Shown here: piece by piece, positions 28,272-36,233 of the stretch
Layout: each line of letters opens with the position of its first letter
Position numbering within the stretch: position 1 is the stretch's first letter
The notes under the pieces: generated by a model
What the model saw: only the letters and a program-made list of their open reading frames with translations
The model's database searches: none
What the model was told of the DNA's origin: nothing
Position numbers and translations under genes: made by a program
NCBI GenBank assembly: GCA_951812805.1
Contig: CATOSZ010000003.1
Location: 1,070,557 to 1,134,556, forward strand
DNA: 64,000 nt
DNA from: an uncultured Alphaproteobacteria bacterium
Lineage (GTDB): Bacteria > Pseudomonadota > Alphaproteobacteria > GCA-2731375
Reading direction: 5' to 3'

Positions 28272-30359
28272 ATGAGCGGGTTTCGTGAGATCGGCCGCCA
28301 GCCGCTGTTCCGCATCGGCCTGGCGGCGAAGCTGGTCCTCGTCGCCCTGGTGGTACCCGAGGTGCAGCAGGAGTGGTTTCTGCCCTTCGTCAGCTTCATG
28401 CCGACCGCACCGAGCTTCGACCCCTGGACCGCCTTCGTTGCCGGCGGCGGCGATACGCTGGCTTTTCCTTACGGTGTCGTCATGGCACTGGCCCACCTGC
28501 CGACGGTGGCGCTCGGCCTCCTCGCCGACAAGCTCACCGGGCTCGACTACCTGGCGGGCGTCGGCTTCCGGGCGAGCTTGCTGCTGGCCGACATCGCGGC
28601 GTTGTCACTGCTCGCCCGGCTCGCGGGCGATGGCAGCCTGCGCGCCGTGCTGGTGTTCTACTGGCTCTCGCCGTTCTCCCTCTACGTCACCTATTGGCAT
28701 GGGCAGACCGACGTGGTGCCGGTGCTGCTGCTGCTGGCCGCCCTGCTCTACCTGAAGGACGCGCGCGCCCACGCGGCCGGCGTCGCCACCGGCCTGGCGA
28801 TGGTCGCCAAGCTGTCGATGGGGCTCGCCGCGCCGTTCCTGCTGCTCTACCTCTGGGTCAACAAGCGGACCCGCGATCTCGCCATCCCCTTCGCCGCGGC
28901 GGCGGCCGGCGCCCTGCTGCTGGCCCAGGGACCCTGGCTCGCCTCCCCCGGCTTTCGCGAGATGGTCTTCGGCAGCCGGGAGATCGCCAAGGTCTATCAG
29001 CTGAGCCTGGAACTGGCGCCGGGCCTGTCGCTCTACCTAACGCCCTTGATCTACCTGCTATTGCTCTATTTCGTCTGGCGCTTTCGCCGGCAGAACTTCG
29101 AGCTGCTTCTGGCCGTGCTCGGCGTGGTCTTCTTCGCCGTCGTGCTGATGACCCCCGCCTCGGTCGGCTGGTACCTCTGGGTGCTGCCGTTCCTGGCCTT
29201 GCACCAGGCCCGAGCCGGCGCCAGCGCCGTGTTCCTGACCACGGTCTTCGCAGCATTGTTGATCTCCTACCACCTGCTCTATTCGCAGGGGGCACAGGTC
29301 CCGGCCCTCGGCCTCGACTACACCTGGCAGGGGGCGGAGATCGCGGCCTACGTCTCGAACCACGCCCGCTCCCTCTGGCTCACCCTGATCGGCGCCTTCG
29401 GCATCGTGCTGGCGGTCGGCATGTACCGGCGCGGCATTACCGACAACGATTTCCATCGCCTCGGCCGGCGACCCCTGGCCCTGGCGATCGCCGGTGACAG
29501 CGGTGCCGGCAAGAGCACGCTGGCGCTGGCACTCGCCGGTCTGTTCGGCGAGCGGGCGGTCACCCACGTCGCGGGCGACGACTACCACCTCTGGGAACGG
29601 CAGGAGCCGATGTGGCGGGCATTGACCCATCTCGATCCGCGAGCCAACGACCTGCAGCGCTTTACCCAAGACGCGCTCGGCATGATCGAGGGCCGACGCG
29701 TCGTCGCCCGGCGTTACGATCACGGTACCGGCCGCTTCACCAGCCCCGAGGTGATCCCGGCCAACGACGTCGTCATCGTCTCCGGCCTGCACGCGCTCTA
29801 TCCCCCGGAGCTGCGCGCGCGCCTCGACCTTCGCATCTTCATCGGTGCCGAGGAGGCCCTGCGCCGGCACTGGAAGATCGCCCGCGACGTCACCGAACGG
29901 GGACATGACGCCGACACGGTCGTCGCCTCGATGGACCGGCGCACACCCGACGGCGCGCGCTACATCGCACCGCAGGCCGATCACGCCGACCTGGTCTTCA
30001 CCCTGCTACCGGTCGACCCGCGACTGCTGGAGGGTGAAGCCCCCCTCGGCGAGGATCAGGTCAAGCTTCGCGTACGGCTGCGCGAGGGGCTCTATTACGA
30101 ACAGCTCTCCCGCGTGCTGATCGGCATCTGCGGCCTGAGCGTCGAGGTCGAAGCGATCGACCAGGACGCCACCGTCGTCTTCGTCGTCGACGGCGAGGTG
30201 GCGGCCGAGGACATCGCGCTGGCGGCAGGCATGCTGGTGCCGCGTCTCGACGAACTGCTCGACCGGGCACCGCTTTGGCACGGGCGCATGGCCGGCATCA
30301 TGCAGCTGGTCTGCCTGATGCAGATCGACCAGGCCCTGAGGGAACGGACATGGCGGTGA
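28272..30359 (+). CDS. GT-C-like polytopic membrane protein fused to a uridine-kinase-type P-loop kinase
   Basis: Residues 1-390 contain about ten to twelve membrane segments with the PFSLYVTYWHGQTDVVPVLL loop seen in GT-C/DUF2029-type mannosyltransferases, which use lipid-linked sugars. From residue 400 the protein becomes a soluble kinase of the uridine kinase/phosphoribulokinase class: Walker A GDSGAGKS at 408-415, then GDDYHLWERQEP and the VIVSGLHALYPPELR strand. The junction is in frame with no stop or shift, so the fusion looks genuine. The first ATG (28264) is cut by a stop; the ATG at 28272 is used. The kinase end overlaps the HAD gene by 10 bases. Confidence 0.78.
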   Translation: MSGFREIGRQPLFRIGLAAKLVLVALVVPEVQQEWFLPFVSFMPTAPSFDPWTAFVAGGGDTLAFPYGVVMALAHLPTVALGLLADKLTGLDYLAGVGFRASLLLADIAALSLLARLAGDGSLRAVLVFYWLSPFSLYVTYWHGQTDVVPVLLLLAALLYLKDARAHAAGVATGLAMVAKLSMGLAAPFLLLYLWVNKRTRDLAIPFAAAAAGALLLAQGPWLASPGFREMVFGSREIAKVYQLSLELAPGLSLYLTPLIYLLLLYFVWRFRRQNFELLLAVLGVVFFAVVLMTPASVGWYLWVLPFLALHQARAGASAVFLTTVFAALLISYHLLYSQGAQVPALGLDYTWQGAEIAAYVSNHARSLWLTLIGAFGIVLAVGMYRRGITDNDFHRLGRRPLALAIAGDSGAGKSTLALALAGLFGERAVTHVAGDDYHLWERQEPMWRALTHLDPRANDLQRFTQDALGMIEGRRVVARRYDHGTGRFTSPEVIPANDVVIVSGLHALYPPELRARLDLRIFIGAEEALRRHWKIARDVTERGHDADTVVASMDRRTPDGARYIAPQADHADLVFTLLPVDPRLLEGEAPLGEDQVKLRVRLREGLYYEQLSRVLIGICGLSVEVEAIDQDATVVFVVDGEVAAEDIALAAGMLVPRLDELLDRAPLWHGRMAGIMQLVCLMQIDQALRERTWR

Positions 30360-31129
30360 AACGGCGAGCGGCGGGCACGTTCGAGCGCGCACCCAAGGCG
30401 GTGATTTTCGACCTGGATGATACGCTCTATGCCTATGCCCCGGCGCACGAGGCGGCGACGGCCATCGTCGAGGCCAAGGCCGTCGGGCTTTTGGGCGTCG
30501 AGCGCGAGGCCTTCGCCGAGGCTCTCGCGCGCGGCCGGGATGCGACGAAGGACCTGCTCGGCCAGACCGCCAGCGCGCATAGCCGCCTGCTGTACTTCCA
30601 CCGGGCGATCGAACTGCTCGGCATGAAGAGCCGGCCGCTCACCAGCCTGGACCTCGAGCAGACCTACTGGCGCGCCTTCCTCGCCAACGCCCGCCTGTTC
30701 CCCGACGTCGAGGACTTCATCCGCGACCTGCGCGGCGCCGGTATCGCCACCGCCGTGCTGACCGACCTCACCGCCCAGATTCAGTTCCGCAAGCTGGTCT
30801 ATTTCGGGCTGGAGGGCGCCTTCGACTATGTCGTGACGTCGGAGGAGGCCGGCGCCGACAAGCCCGACAACGCGCCCTTCCGCCTCGTGCTCGACAAGCT
30901 TGCCGTCGCCCCGGACGCGGCTTGGCTGATCGGCGACAACCCGGCGAGCGACATCGAGGGTGCGCGACGCCTCGCGATCCCGGCGTTGCAACGCCTCCCC
31001 GCCGGCGCGCGGATCGGTGAGGGTGACCGGGCGCCCGACGCGACGTTCGAGAATTTTGGCGAGCTCCGAGAGCTGCTGGGCGACCTGGTCGGGGAAGCGG
31101 GGCCGGACGAGCGGCAGGACGGAGATTGA
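30350..31129 (+). CDS. HAD family hydrolase (probable phosphatase)
   Basis: The ATG at 30350, after GAGGGAA, gives 259 residues. The nucleophile pair is Asp21 and Asp23 in IFDLDDTLYAYAP; motif II lies in TAVLTDLTAQIQ, and the motif IV region reads LIGDNPASDIEGARR. The cap is helical (subfamily I), which fits small phosphometabolites. It overlaps the kinase fusion by 10 bases, so kinase and phosphatase are made together; it may remove the phosphate that the kinase adds, or act on the product. Substrate unknown. Confidence 0.82.
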   Translation: MAVKRRAAGTFERAPKAVIFDLDDTLYAYAPAHEAATAIVEAKAVGLLGVEREAFAEALARGRDATKDLLGQTASAHSRLLYFHRAIELLGMKSRPLTSLDLEQTYWRAFLANARLFPDVEDFIRDLRGAGIATAVLTDLTAQIQFRKLVYFGLEGAFDYVVTSEEAGADKPDNAPFRLVLDKLAVAPDAAWLIGDNPASDIEGARRLAIPALQRLPAGARIGEGDRAPDATFENFGELRELLGDLVGEAGPDERQDGD

Positions 31130-31200
31130 CGAATCGAATCGGCGACCACGTGCTATAAGCCTCGTTGCGCGAGGGTCGGGGGCAACGGCACGGTCGGGAC

Positions 31201-32019
31201 ATGATGGACGGAGAACTCGGCCTGGTGCAGATCGTCACCCTGGCGCTGATCCAGGGCGTGACGGAATTTCTGCCGATCAGTTCCTCCGCGCATCTGATCC
31301 TGGTCCCGCTCGTCGCGGACTGGCCCGACCAGGGCCAGGAGATCGACATCGCCGTGCACGTCGGTACCCTCGGCGCGGTGATGATCTATTTCCGCGACGA
31401 GGTCCGCCGCCTCACCGGCGCGCTGTTCGCGGCACTCGGCCGACGACGGACCGTGGACACGCCGCTGCTCGGCCTGCTGATCGTCGCCACCGTGCCGCTC
31501 ATCTGCGCGGGCGTCGTGCTAACCCGTTTCGATATCGACGACTGGCTTCGCGCCATCGAGGTCATCGCCTGGGCGACCATCGTCTTCGCCGTTCTGCTCT
31601 ACCTCGTCGATCTTTCGCCGCGAACCCAGGGTACGGTCCGCGAGCTCGGCTGGAAGGGCGCGCTGGCGATCGGCCTGGTCCAGTGTTTCGCCCTGATACC
31701 GGGGACTAGCCGCGCCGGTGCCTGCGTCATCGGCGCCCGGATGCTGGGCATGGAACGCGCGGAGGCCGCGCGTTTTTCCATGCTGCTGTCGATCCCCGCC
31801 ATCCTGGCGGCGGGCGGCTACGCGAGCGTCAAGATCGCCGCCACGGGCAGTCTGGACTTCGGCCTGGCCGCGCTCACCGCCGGCGCGCTCGCCTTCGTCG
31901 CGGCGCTGGCCGGCATCGCCTTCCTGATGTTCTGGGTGCGGCGCTCCAGCTACACGATCTTCGTGGTTTATCGGCTGATGCTCGGCGGCGGCCTGCTGTG
32001 GTGGGTCTACGGCGGCTGA
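31201..32019 (+). CDS. uppP: undecaprenyl-diphosphatase
   Basis: This 272-residue integral membrane protein has the BacA/UppP signatures QGVTEFLPISSSAH (18-31) and PGTSRAGACVIGARMLG (the usual Ser after PGTSR is Ala). It recycles undecaprenyl diphosphate to the monophosphate carrier needed for peptidoglycan and glycan export. ATGs at 31201 and 31204 are both possible, and the ribosome site is weak. It lies 71 bases behind the HAD gene on the same strand, which links lipid-carrier recycling to the upstream glycan-like cluster. Confidence 0.93.
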   Translation: MMDGELGLVQIVTLALIQGVTEFLPISSSAHLILVPLVADWPDQGQEIDIAVHVGTLGAVMIYFRDEVRRLTGALFAALGRRRTVDTPLLGLLIVATVPLICAGVVLTRFDIDDWLRAIEVIAWATIVFAVLLYLVDLSPRTQGTVRELGWKGALAIGLVQCFALIPGTSRAGACVIGARMLGMERAEAARFSMLLSIPAILAAGGYASVKIAATGSLDFGLAALTAGALAFVAALAGIAFLMFWVRRSSYTIFVVYRLMLGGGLLWWVYGG

Positions 32020-32039
32020 GGCCGCGCGCGATTGCCCGC

Positions 32040-32558
32040 CTAATGCAGCTTCATGGCCTCCAGGACCGCGGCGCAGGCGGCATGAACGGCGTCGACCTGC
32101 TTCTCGTCGCGGGCCTCGCACTGCGCGCTGTAGGTGCCATTGCCGCTGATGAACCACATCCGACGGAGGATGTTCTTGCGCTTGATGTTCTGGATCGTGA
32201 TGCCGACCGCCTCGGTACCGCCCGCAACCGTCGCCGTGTCGTCGCGGCTCATGACGAGGGTCTTGTCCGGTGCCTTGTCGAAGCTCTTTAGATTGGCCTC
32301 GCGATACATCTCGGGCGTGCGTTTCGCCTTGCCCTCGCGCTTTACCCGCAGCGACAGCTTCAGCTTCGACTTCTGAATGGAAATGCCGTAACGCCCCGCC
32401 GGCGAGAACGACCAGCCGTCGTCGGGCAGGGCGATGGTGAGGCCGAAGCCGTTGTGACGCAGCACCATATAGGGCTCGTCCGCCCGAACCGGGGCGGACA
32501 CGCTCACCGCCAAGGCCAAACCCATCAACACGCCAAGAGATTTCGTCGTCAACGTCAT
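32040..32558 (-). CDS. secreted protein of unknown function
   Basis: The ATG at 32558 follows GGGGGA and gives 172 residues with a signal peptide (LGVLMGLALAVSVSAPVRA). The mature part is beta-rich and basic (KSKLKLSLRVKREGKAKR) with two cysteines near the C-terminus. I recognise no family. Before the IS insertion its start lay only 38 bases past the tsaD stop, on the same strand, so it was probably the second gene of a tsaD operon. An ACTATA (TATAGT on the minus strand) at 32590-32595 could be a -10 element. Confidence 0.6.
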   Translation of the reverse strand: MTLTTKSLGVLMGLALAVSVSAPVRADEPYMVLRHNGFGLTIALPDDGWSFSPAGRYGISIQKSKLKLSLRVKREGKAKRTPEMYREANLKSFDKAPDKTLVMSRDDTATVAGGTEAVGITIQNIKRKNILRRMWFISGNGTYSAQCEARDEKQVDAVHAACAAVLEAMKLH

Positions 32559-32596
32559 CGGATCGTCCCCCTTTATTGCACAGGGGAAAACTATAG

Positions 32597-32600
32597 CTAG
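32597..32600 (+). repeat. target site duplication CTAG, left copy
   Basis: CTAG directly flanks the left inverted repeat of the insertion sequence and matches the copy at 34145-34148. Confidence 0.75.
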
Positions 32601-34144
32601 CAGCCTGTCGGACTCGGGCATGCAAGGATTGGTAAGATTGGCTTGGCGGGCGTCGATGTCATGGATTTACCCCCATGAAGTTGCGAACGCGGGTTGGCCC
32701 GCCCGTTCAGGCGTGGCTGAGGACGAACATCCGCTTGATGTTCCAGGAGAGCGTGGCCAAGGTCCATTCCCCCTTCGCCTTGTCGAGGCCGCGCAGGCTG
32801 AACTGACGCAAGCCCATCACCGATTTGATGATGCCGAACACCGGCTCCGGCGTCTGCTTGCGAAGCGCGTAGAGCGCCCGGCCCTCGGGTGTGGCCAGGC
32901 GATGGCACATCGCCTCGAGCGGCGTCGGATCCTCGGGCGCTGGCGGCGCCTCGGCGAAGCGGTCCCGCCAGGAAAGATGGTGGTGCTCCCGGCCGAGCGC
33001 GATCAGCGGCGCGATCTCCGCTTCCCCGCAGGCCTCGACGTTGGCCTGGCTGAAGTAGCCGCTGTCCGCCAACAGGGTCTCGACCTCGCCAAGCCCGTCC
33101 GGCAGGCCGGCGAGTGCTTCGAGCGTCGGTTCGATCTGCTGCTTGTCGTTCGCCGCCTGCACCACGTCGGCGCTGACCACCAGCAGGCTGCCGGCGGCCA
33201 CCGCAGCCTGGGCGTTGTAGCACTGCTCGAAGCCGCCGCCGGCCACCGGCATGATGCGCGAGTCCGGGTCCGTCAGGTTGACCTGGTCCTTCGCCCGTGG
33301 CCCCGGCTCCGGCGGCTTCGGTGGCCGCCCGCCCGGCTTGCGGCCGGTCCGCGTTTCCTTCGCCTCGCGGGCTGCCAGCTTCTCTTCGTACTCCGCCTGC
33401 TCCCGCGCATGACGCTCGGCCGCCCGCGCCTCGATCTCCGCCTTCGCCGCGGCGATCGCCGCCAGCCGGTCCTCGCGCCGTGCCAGCTCCTCCGGCACGC
33501 TCATGCCGTCGGGAACCTCGGACCGGTCCGCCGCTTCCGCCAACGCCATCAACTCCGCCACCTCGGCCCGCAGCCGGGCTTCGATCTCGCCCGCACGCTG
33601 CCACGACAGGGCGCTGTGCCGGCTCGCGTCGGCATGGATCTTCGTCCCGTCCAGCGCCACCGTGCCCAGTTGCAGCATGCCGGCCTGCCGCGCCAGCAGC
33701 AGAACCTGCACGAACAGCCCCTCGATCAGCGGCAGGAAGCGACGGCGGAACGTGGCGATCGTGTCGTGGTCGGGGTGGTCGTTTGCCGCGATGAAGCGGA
33801 AGGCCACCGAATCATAGCTCGCCCGCTCCAGCTTCCGGCTGGAATGCACCCCCGTCGCGTAGCCGTAGATCAGCAGGCCCAGCAGGACGCTCGGGTGATG
33901 CGCCGCCGAGCCCGAACCACGATAGGCCTTCACGAACGCAGAGAGATCCAGCTGCTCCAGCACATCGACCACGAAGCGCGCCAGATGACGATCAGGCAGC
34001 CATTCGTCCACCGAAGGCGGCAGAAGATAGCTGGTCTCCCGGTCAACCTGTCGAAAGTTGCTCATCACAAAATCACCGCGCAGGAGAGAATCAGACCGTG
34101 ACAGTGAATCTCATCTCGAAACTCGGCTCAAGTCCGACAGGCTG
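32601..34144 (-). mobile_element. IS1182-type insertion sequence
   Basis: The element is 1544 bases long with perfect 14-base terminal inverted repeats (CAGCCTGTCGGACT at 32601-32614, its complement at 34131-34144) and some further imperfect pairing inward. It is flanked by the 4-base palindrome CTAG on both sides, read as a target duplication. It holds one intact transposase gene on the minus strand. The intact ends and full-length transposase suggest a recent insertion. Confidence 0.9.
32707..34065 (-). CDS. IS1182 family transposase
   Basis: The 452-residue transposase has an N-terminal DUF772-type domain (LPPSVDEWLPDRHLARFVVD, and a HHPSVLLGLLIYGYATGV helix) and a DDE catalytic domain: Asp in VALDGTKIHADAS, Asp in LLADSGYFSQANV and Glu in PEPVFGIIKS. 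A charged coiled-coil insertion of about 90 residues lies between the first and second Asp. Family length is normal and no frameshift is visible, so it should be active. A GTG precedes the ATG at 34065 by one codon. Confidence 0.92.
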   Translation of the reverse strand: MSNFRQVDRETSYLLPPSVDEWLPDRHLARFVVDVLEQLDLSAFVKAYRGSGSAAHHPSVLLGLLIYGYATGVHSSRKLERASYDSVAFRFIAANDHPDHDTIATFRRRFLPLIEGLFVQVLLLARQAGMLQLGTVALDGTKIHADASRHSALSWQRAGEIEARLRAEVAELMALAEAADRSEVPDGMSVPEELARREDRLAAIAAAKAEIEARAAERHAREQAEYEEKLAAREAKETRTGRKPGGRPPKPPEPGPRAKDQVNLTDPDSRIMPVAGGGFEQCYNAQAAVAAGSLLVVSADVVQAANDKQQIEPTLEALAGLPDGLGEVETLLADSGYFSQANVEACGEAEIAPLIALGREHHHLSWRDRFAEAPPAPEDPTPLEAMCHRLATPEGRALYALRKQTPEPVFGIIKSVMGLRQFSLRGLDKAKGEWTLATLSWNIKRMFVLSHA

Positions 34145-34148
34145 CTAG
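34145..34148 (+). repeat. target site duplication CTAG, right copy, contains the tsaD stop codon
   Basis: CTAG follows the right inverted repeat; its first three bases are the complement of the tsaD stop codon TAG. The duplicated target therefore restored the end of tsaD after insertion. Confidence 0.75.
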
Positions 34149-35203
34149 GCCTTGATCCCGGCGAAAGGCGCCGGCGTGGCGTCGGGATCGAGGGGCCAGC
34201 GGGCGCGGGCCGGCGCGTCCAGGCCGTCGGTGAGGCCGAGGCGCAACCGTTCGATCCCGGCCCAGGCGATCATCACGCCGTTGTCGGTACAGAGCCGGGG
34301 CGGCGGCACCACGAGGTCGAGGCCCTCGCCGGCCGCGAGGTCGGCCAGCGCGCCGCCGATCGCCTGGTTCGCCGCGACGCCGCCGGCAACGACGAGATGG
34401 CCAAGCGCCGGCGCCTCGGCGCGCGCCATGGCGAGCGCGTTACGGGTCCGGTCGACCAGCACGTCGATGACGGCGGCCTGGAAGCCGGCGGCGACGTCCT
34501 CGACCCGGGAGTCCGGCACCCGCTCGCGCAGATGGCGAACCGCCGTCTTCAGGCCGGAGAAAGAAAAATCGGCGCCGTCCCGCCCCCGCATCGGTCGCGG
34601 CAGGGCGTGGGCGGTGGGATCGCCGTCGCGGGCCGCACGCTCGATCGCCGGGCCGCCCGGATAGCCGAGCCCCAGCAGAATTGCGGTCTTGTCGAAGGCC
34701 TCGCCCGCGGCATCGTCGATGGTCGTGCCGAGGCGCCGGTAGCGGCCAACCCCGGTGACCAGTTGCAACTGACAGTGTCCGCCCGAAATCAACAGCAACA
34801 GGAAGGGAAAGGGCGCCTCGGCGACGAGCCGGGCGCTGAGCGCGTGGCCCTCCAGATGGTTGACGGCAATCAAGGGTTTGGCCAGGGCGACGGCGATCGC
34901 CTTGGCCGTCGACAGGCCGACCAGAAGGCCGCCGATCAGCCCGGGCCCGGCGGTGGCGGCAACGGCGTCGATATCTGATAGCGGCACGCCCGCCTCGCCC
35001 ACCACCTCGGCGATCAGGGAATCGAGGTGCTGCACATGGGCACGGGCGGCGATCTCCGGCACCACGCCGCCATAGGGCGCGTGCTCGACGGTCTGGCTGG
35101 CGACCCGCTCGGCCAGGATCCGACCGTTTCCGTCGACCAGCGCCACCGCCGTCTCGTCACAGCTGGTTTCGATGCCGAGAACACATAGGCGCCCCTGCGT
35201 CAC
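34145..35203 (-). CDS. tsaD: tRNA N6-threonylcarbamoyladenosine transferase subunit TsaD
   Basis: The 352-residue ASKHA-fold protein attaches the threonylcarbamoyl group to A37 of ANN-decoding tRNAs together with TsaB and Tsa[18 protein letters not shown] opens it, [11 protein letters not shown] follows, and the metal site is NHLEGH. It is divergent from hemC with an 80-base gap, an arrangement frequent in alphaproteobacteria. The coding sequence ends exactly at the IS target site and keeps its stop codon, so the essential protein is unaltered. Confidence 0.97.
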   Translation of the reverse strand: MTQGRLCVLGIETSCDETAVALVDGNGRILAERVASQTVEHAPYGGVVPEIAARAHVQHLDSLIAEVVGEAGVPLSDIDAVAATAGPGLIGGLLVGLSTAKAIAVALAKPLIAVNHLEGHALSARLVAEAPFPFLLLLISGGHCQLQLVTGVGRYRRLGTTIDDAAGEAFDKTAILLGLGYPGGPAIERAARDGDPTAHALPRPMRGRDGADFSFSGLKTAVRHLRERVPDSRVEDVAAGFQAAVIDVLVDRTRNALAMARAEAPALGHLVVAGGVAANQAIGGALADLAAGEGLDLVVPPPRLCTDNGVMIAWAGIERLRLGLTDGLDAPARARWPLDPDATPAPFAGIKA

Positions 35204-35283
35204 GAAGCTTCTCCCCGAGGCTTTCCCGCGCCGCGGCGACCTGCCCCTTGCGCCCGGCGTCGCAAGCGCTTAGCACCGGGGGC

Positions 35284-36225
35284 ATGAGCCCGCAACCGAC
35301 ACCTCCCTTTCGCATCGGCACCCGCGGCAGCCCGCTGGCGCTGGTCCAGGCCGAAGAGGTCCGCGACCGCCTCGCCGCCGCACATGGCGCCGGCGCGCCG
35401 GAAACCGAAATCGTCGTCATTTCGACCGCCGGCGACCGCATTCGCGACAAGCCGCTGCGCGCCTTCGGTGGCAAGGGCCTGTTCACCAAGGAGATCGAGG
35501 CGGCCCTGCTGGCGGGCGAAATCGACGTCGCGGTGCACTCGATGAAGGACGTGCCGACGGAGAACCCGCCCGGCCTGGCGATCGACTGCATCCTGCCCCG
35601 GGCCGATGCCCGCGACGCCCTGCTCGCCCATGATGCGACCAGCCTCGGCGCCCTGCCGGAAGGCGCGGTGATGGCGACCTCCTCGCTGCGTCGCCGGGCG
35701 CAATCGCTCTTTCTCCGGCCCGACCTTCGCATCGTCGAGAATCGCGGCAACGTGCAGACCCGGATGGCCCGGCTCGCGAGCGGCGAGGTGACGGGGATGC
35801 TGCTTGCCGAAGCGGGGCTGCGCCGTCTCGGCCTGCCGGCCGAAACCGGGGTGCCGCTGGCACCGGAGGAAATCCTGCCCGCCGTCGCCCAGGGGGCCAT
35901 CGGCGTGCAACGGCGGGCCGACGATGAGCGGACGCAGGCACTGCTCCGCCCCCTCGACGATGCCGCCTCGGCGCTTTGCGTCGCCACGGAACGGGCCTTC
36001 CTCGCCGCCCTTGACGGGTCCTGCCGCACACCGATCGCCGGCCTGGCCCTGCTGGAAGACGGCGGCGCGATCCATTTCCGTGGCGAAATCCTCACCCCTG
36101 ACGGGCAAACCCGCCATGCCACCAGCCGTCGCGGCGCCGCGGCTGATGGACCTACCCTCGGCCGCGAGGCGGGAGAGGAACTGCTGGCGCGCGCCGGCCC
36201 CGACTTCTTCACGGACGAGGTGTGA
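35284..36225 (+). CDS. hemC: hydroxymethylbilane synthase (porphobilinogen deaminase)
   Basis: The ATG at 35284 gives 313 residues. The protein joins four porphobilinogen units; its dipyrromethane cofactor is attached to Cys247 in LDGSCRTPIAG. RIGTRGSPLALVQAEEV, the GKGLFTKEIE loop and SSLRRRAQ are all conserved, and the catalytic Asp lies in HSMKDVPTE. It begins a heme operon: the hemD fusion starts 8 bases after its stop. Confidence 0.96.
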   Translation: MSPQPTPPFRIGTRGSPLALVQAEEVRDRLAAAHGAGAPETEIVVISTAGDRIRDKPLRAFGGKGLFTKEIEAALLAGEIDVAVHSMKDVPTENPPGLAIDCILPRADARDALLAHDATSLGALPEGAVMATSSLRRRAQSLFLRPDLRIVENRGNVQTRMARLASGEVTGMLLAEAGLRRLGLPAETGVPLAPEEILPAVAQGAIGVQRRADDERTQALLRPLDDAASALCVATERAFLAALDGSCRTPIAGLALLEDGGAIHFRGEILTPDGQTRHATSRRGAAADGPTLGREAGEELLARAGPDFFTDEV

Positions 36226-36233
36226 GGCGGCCG

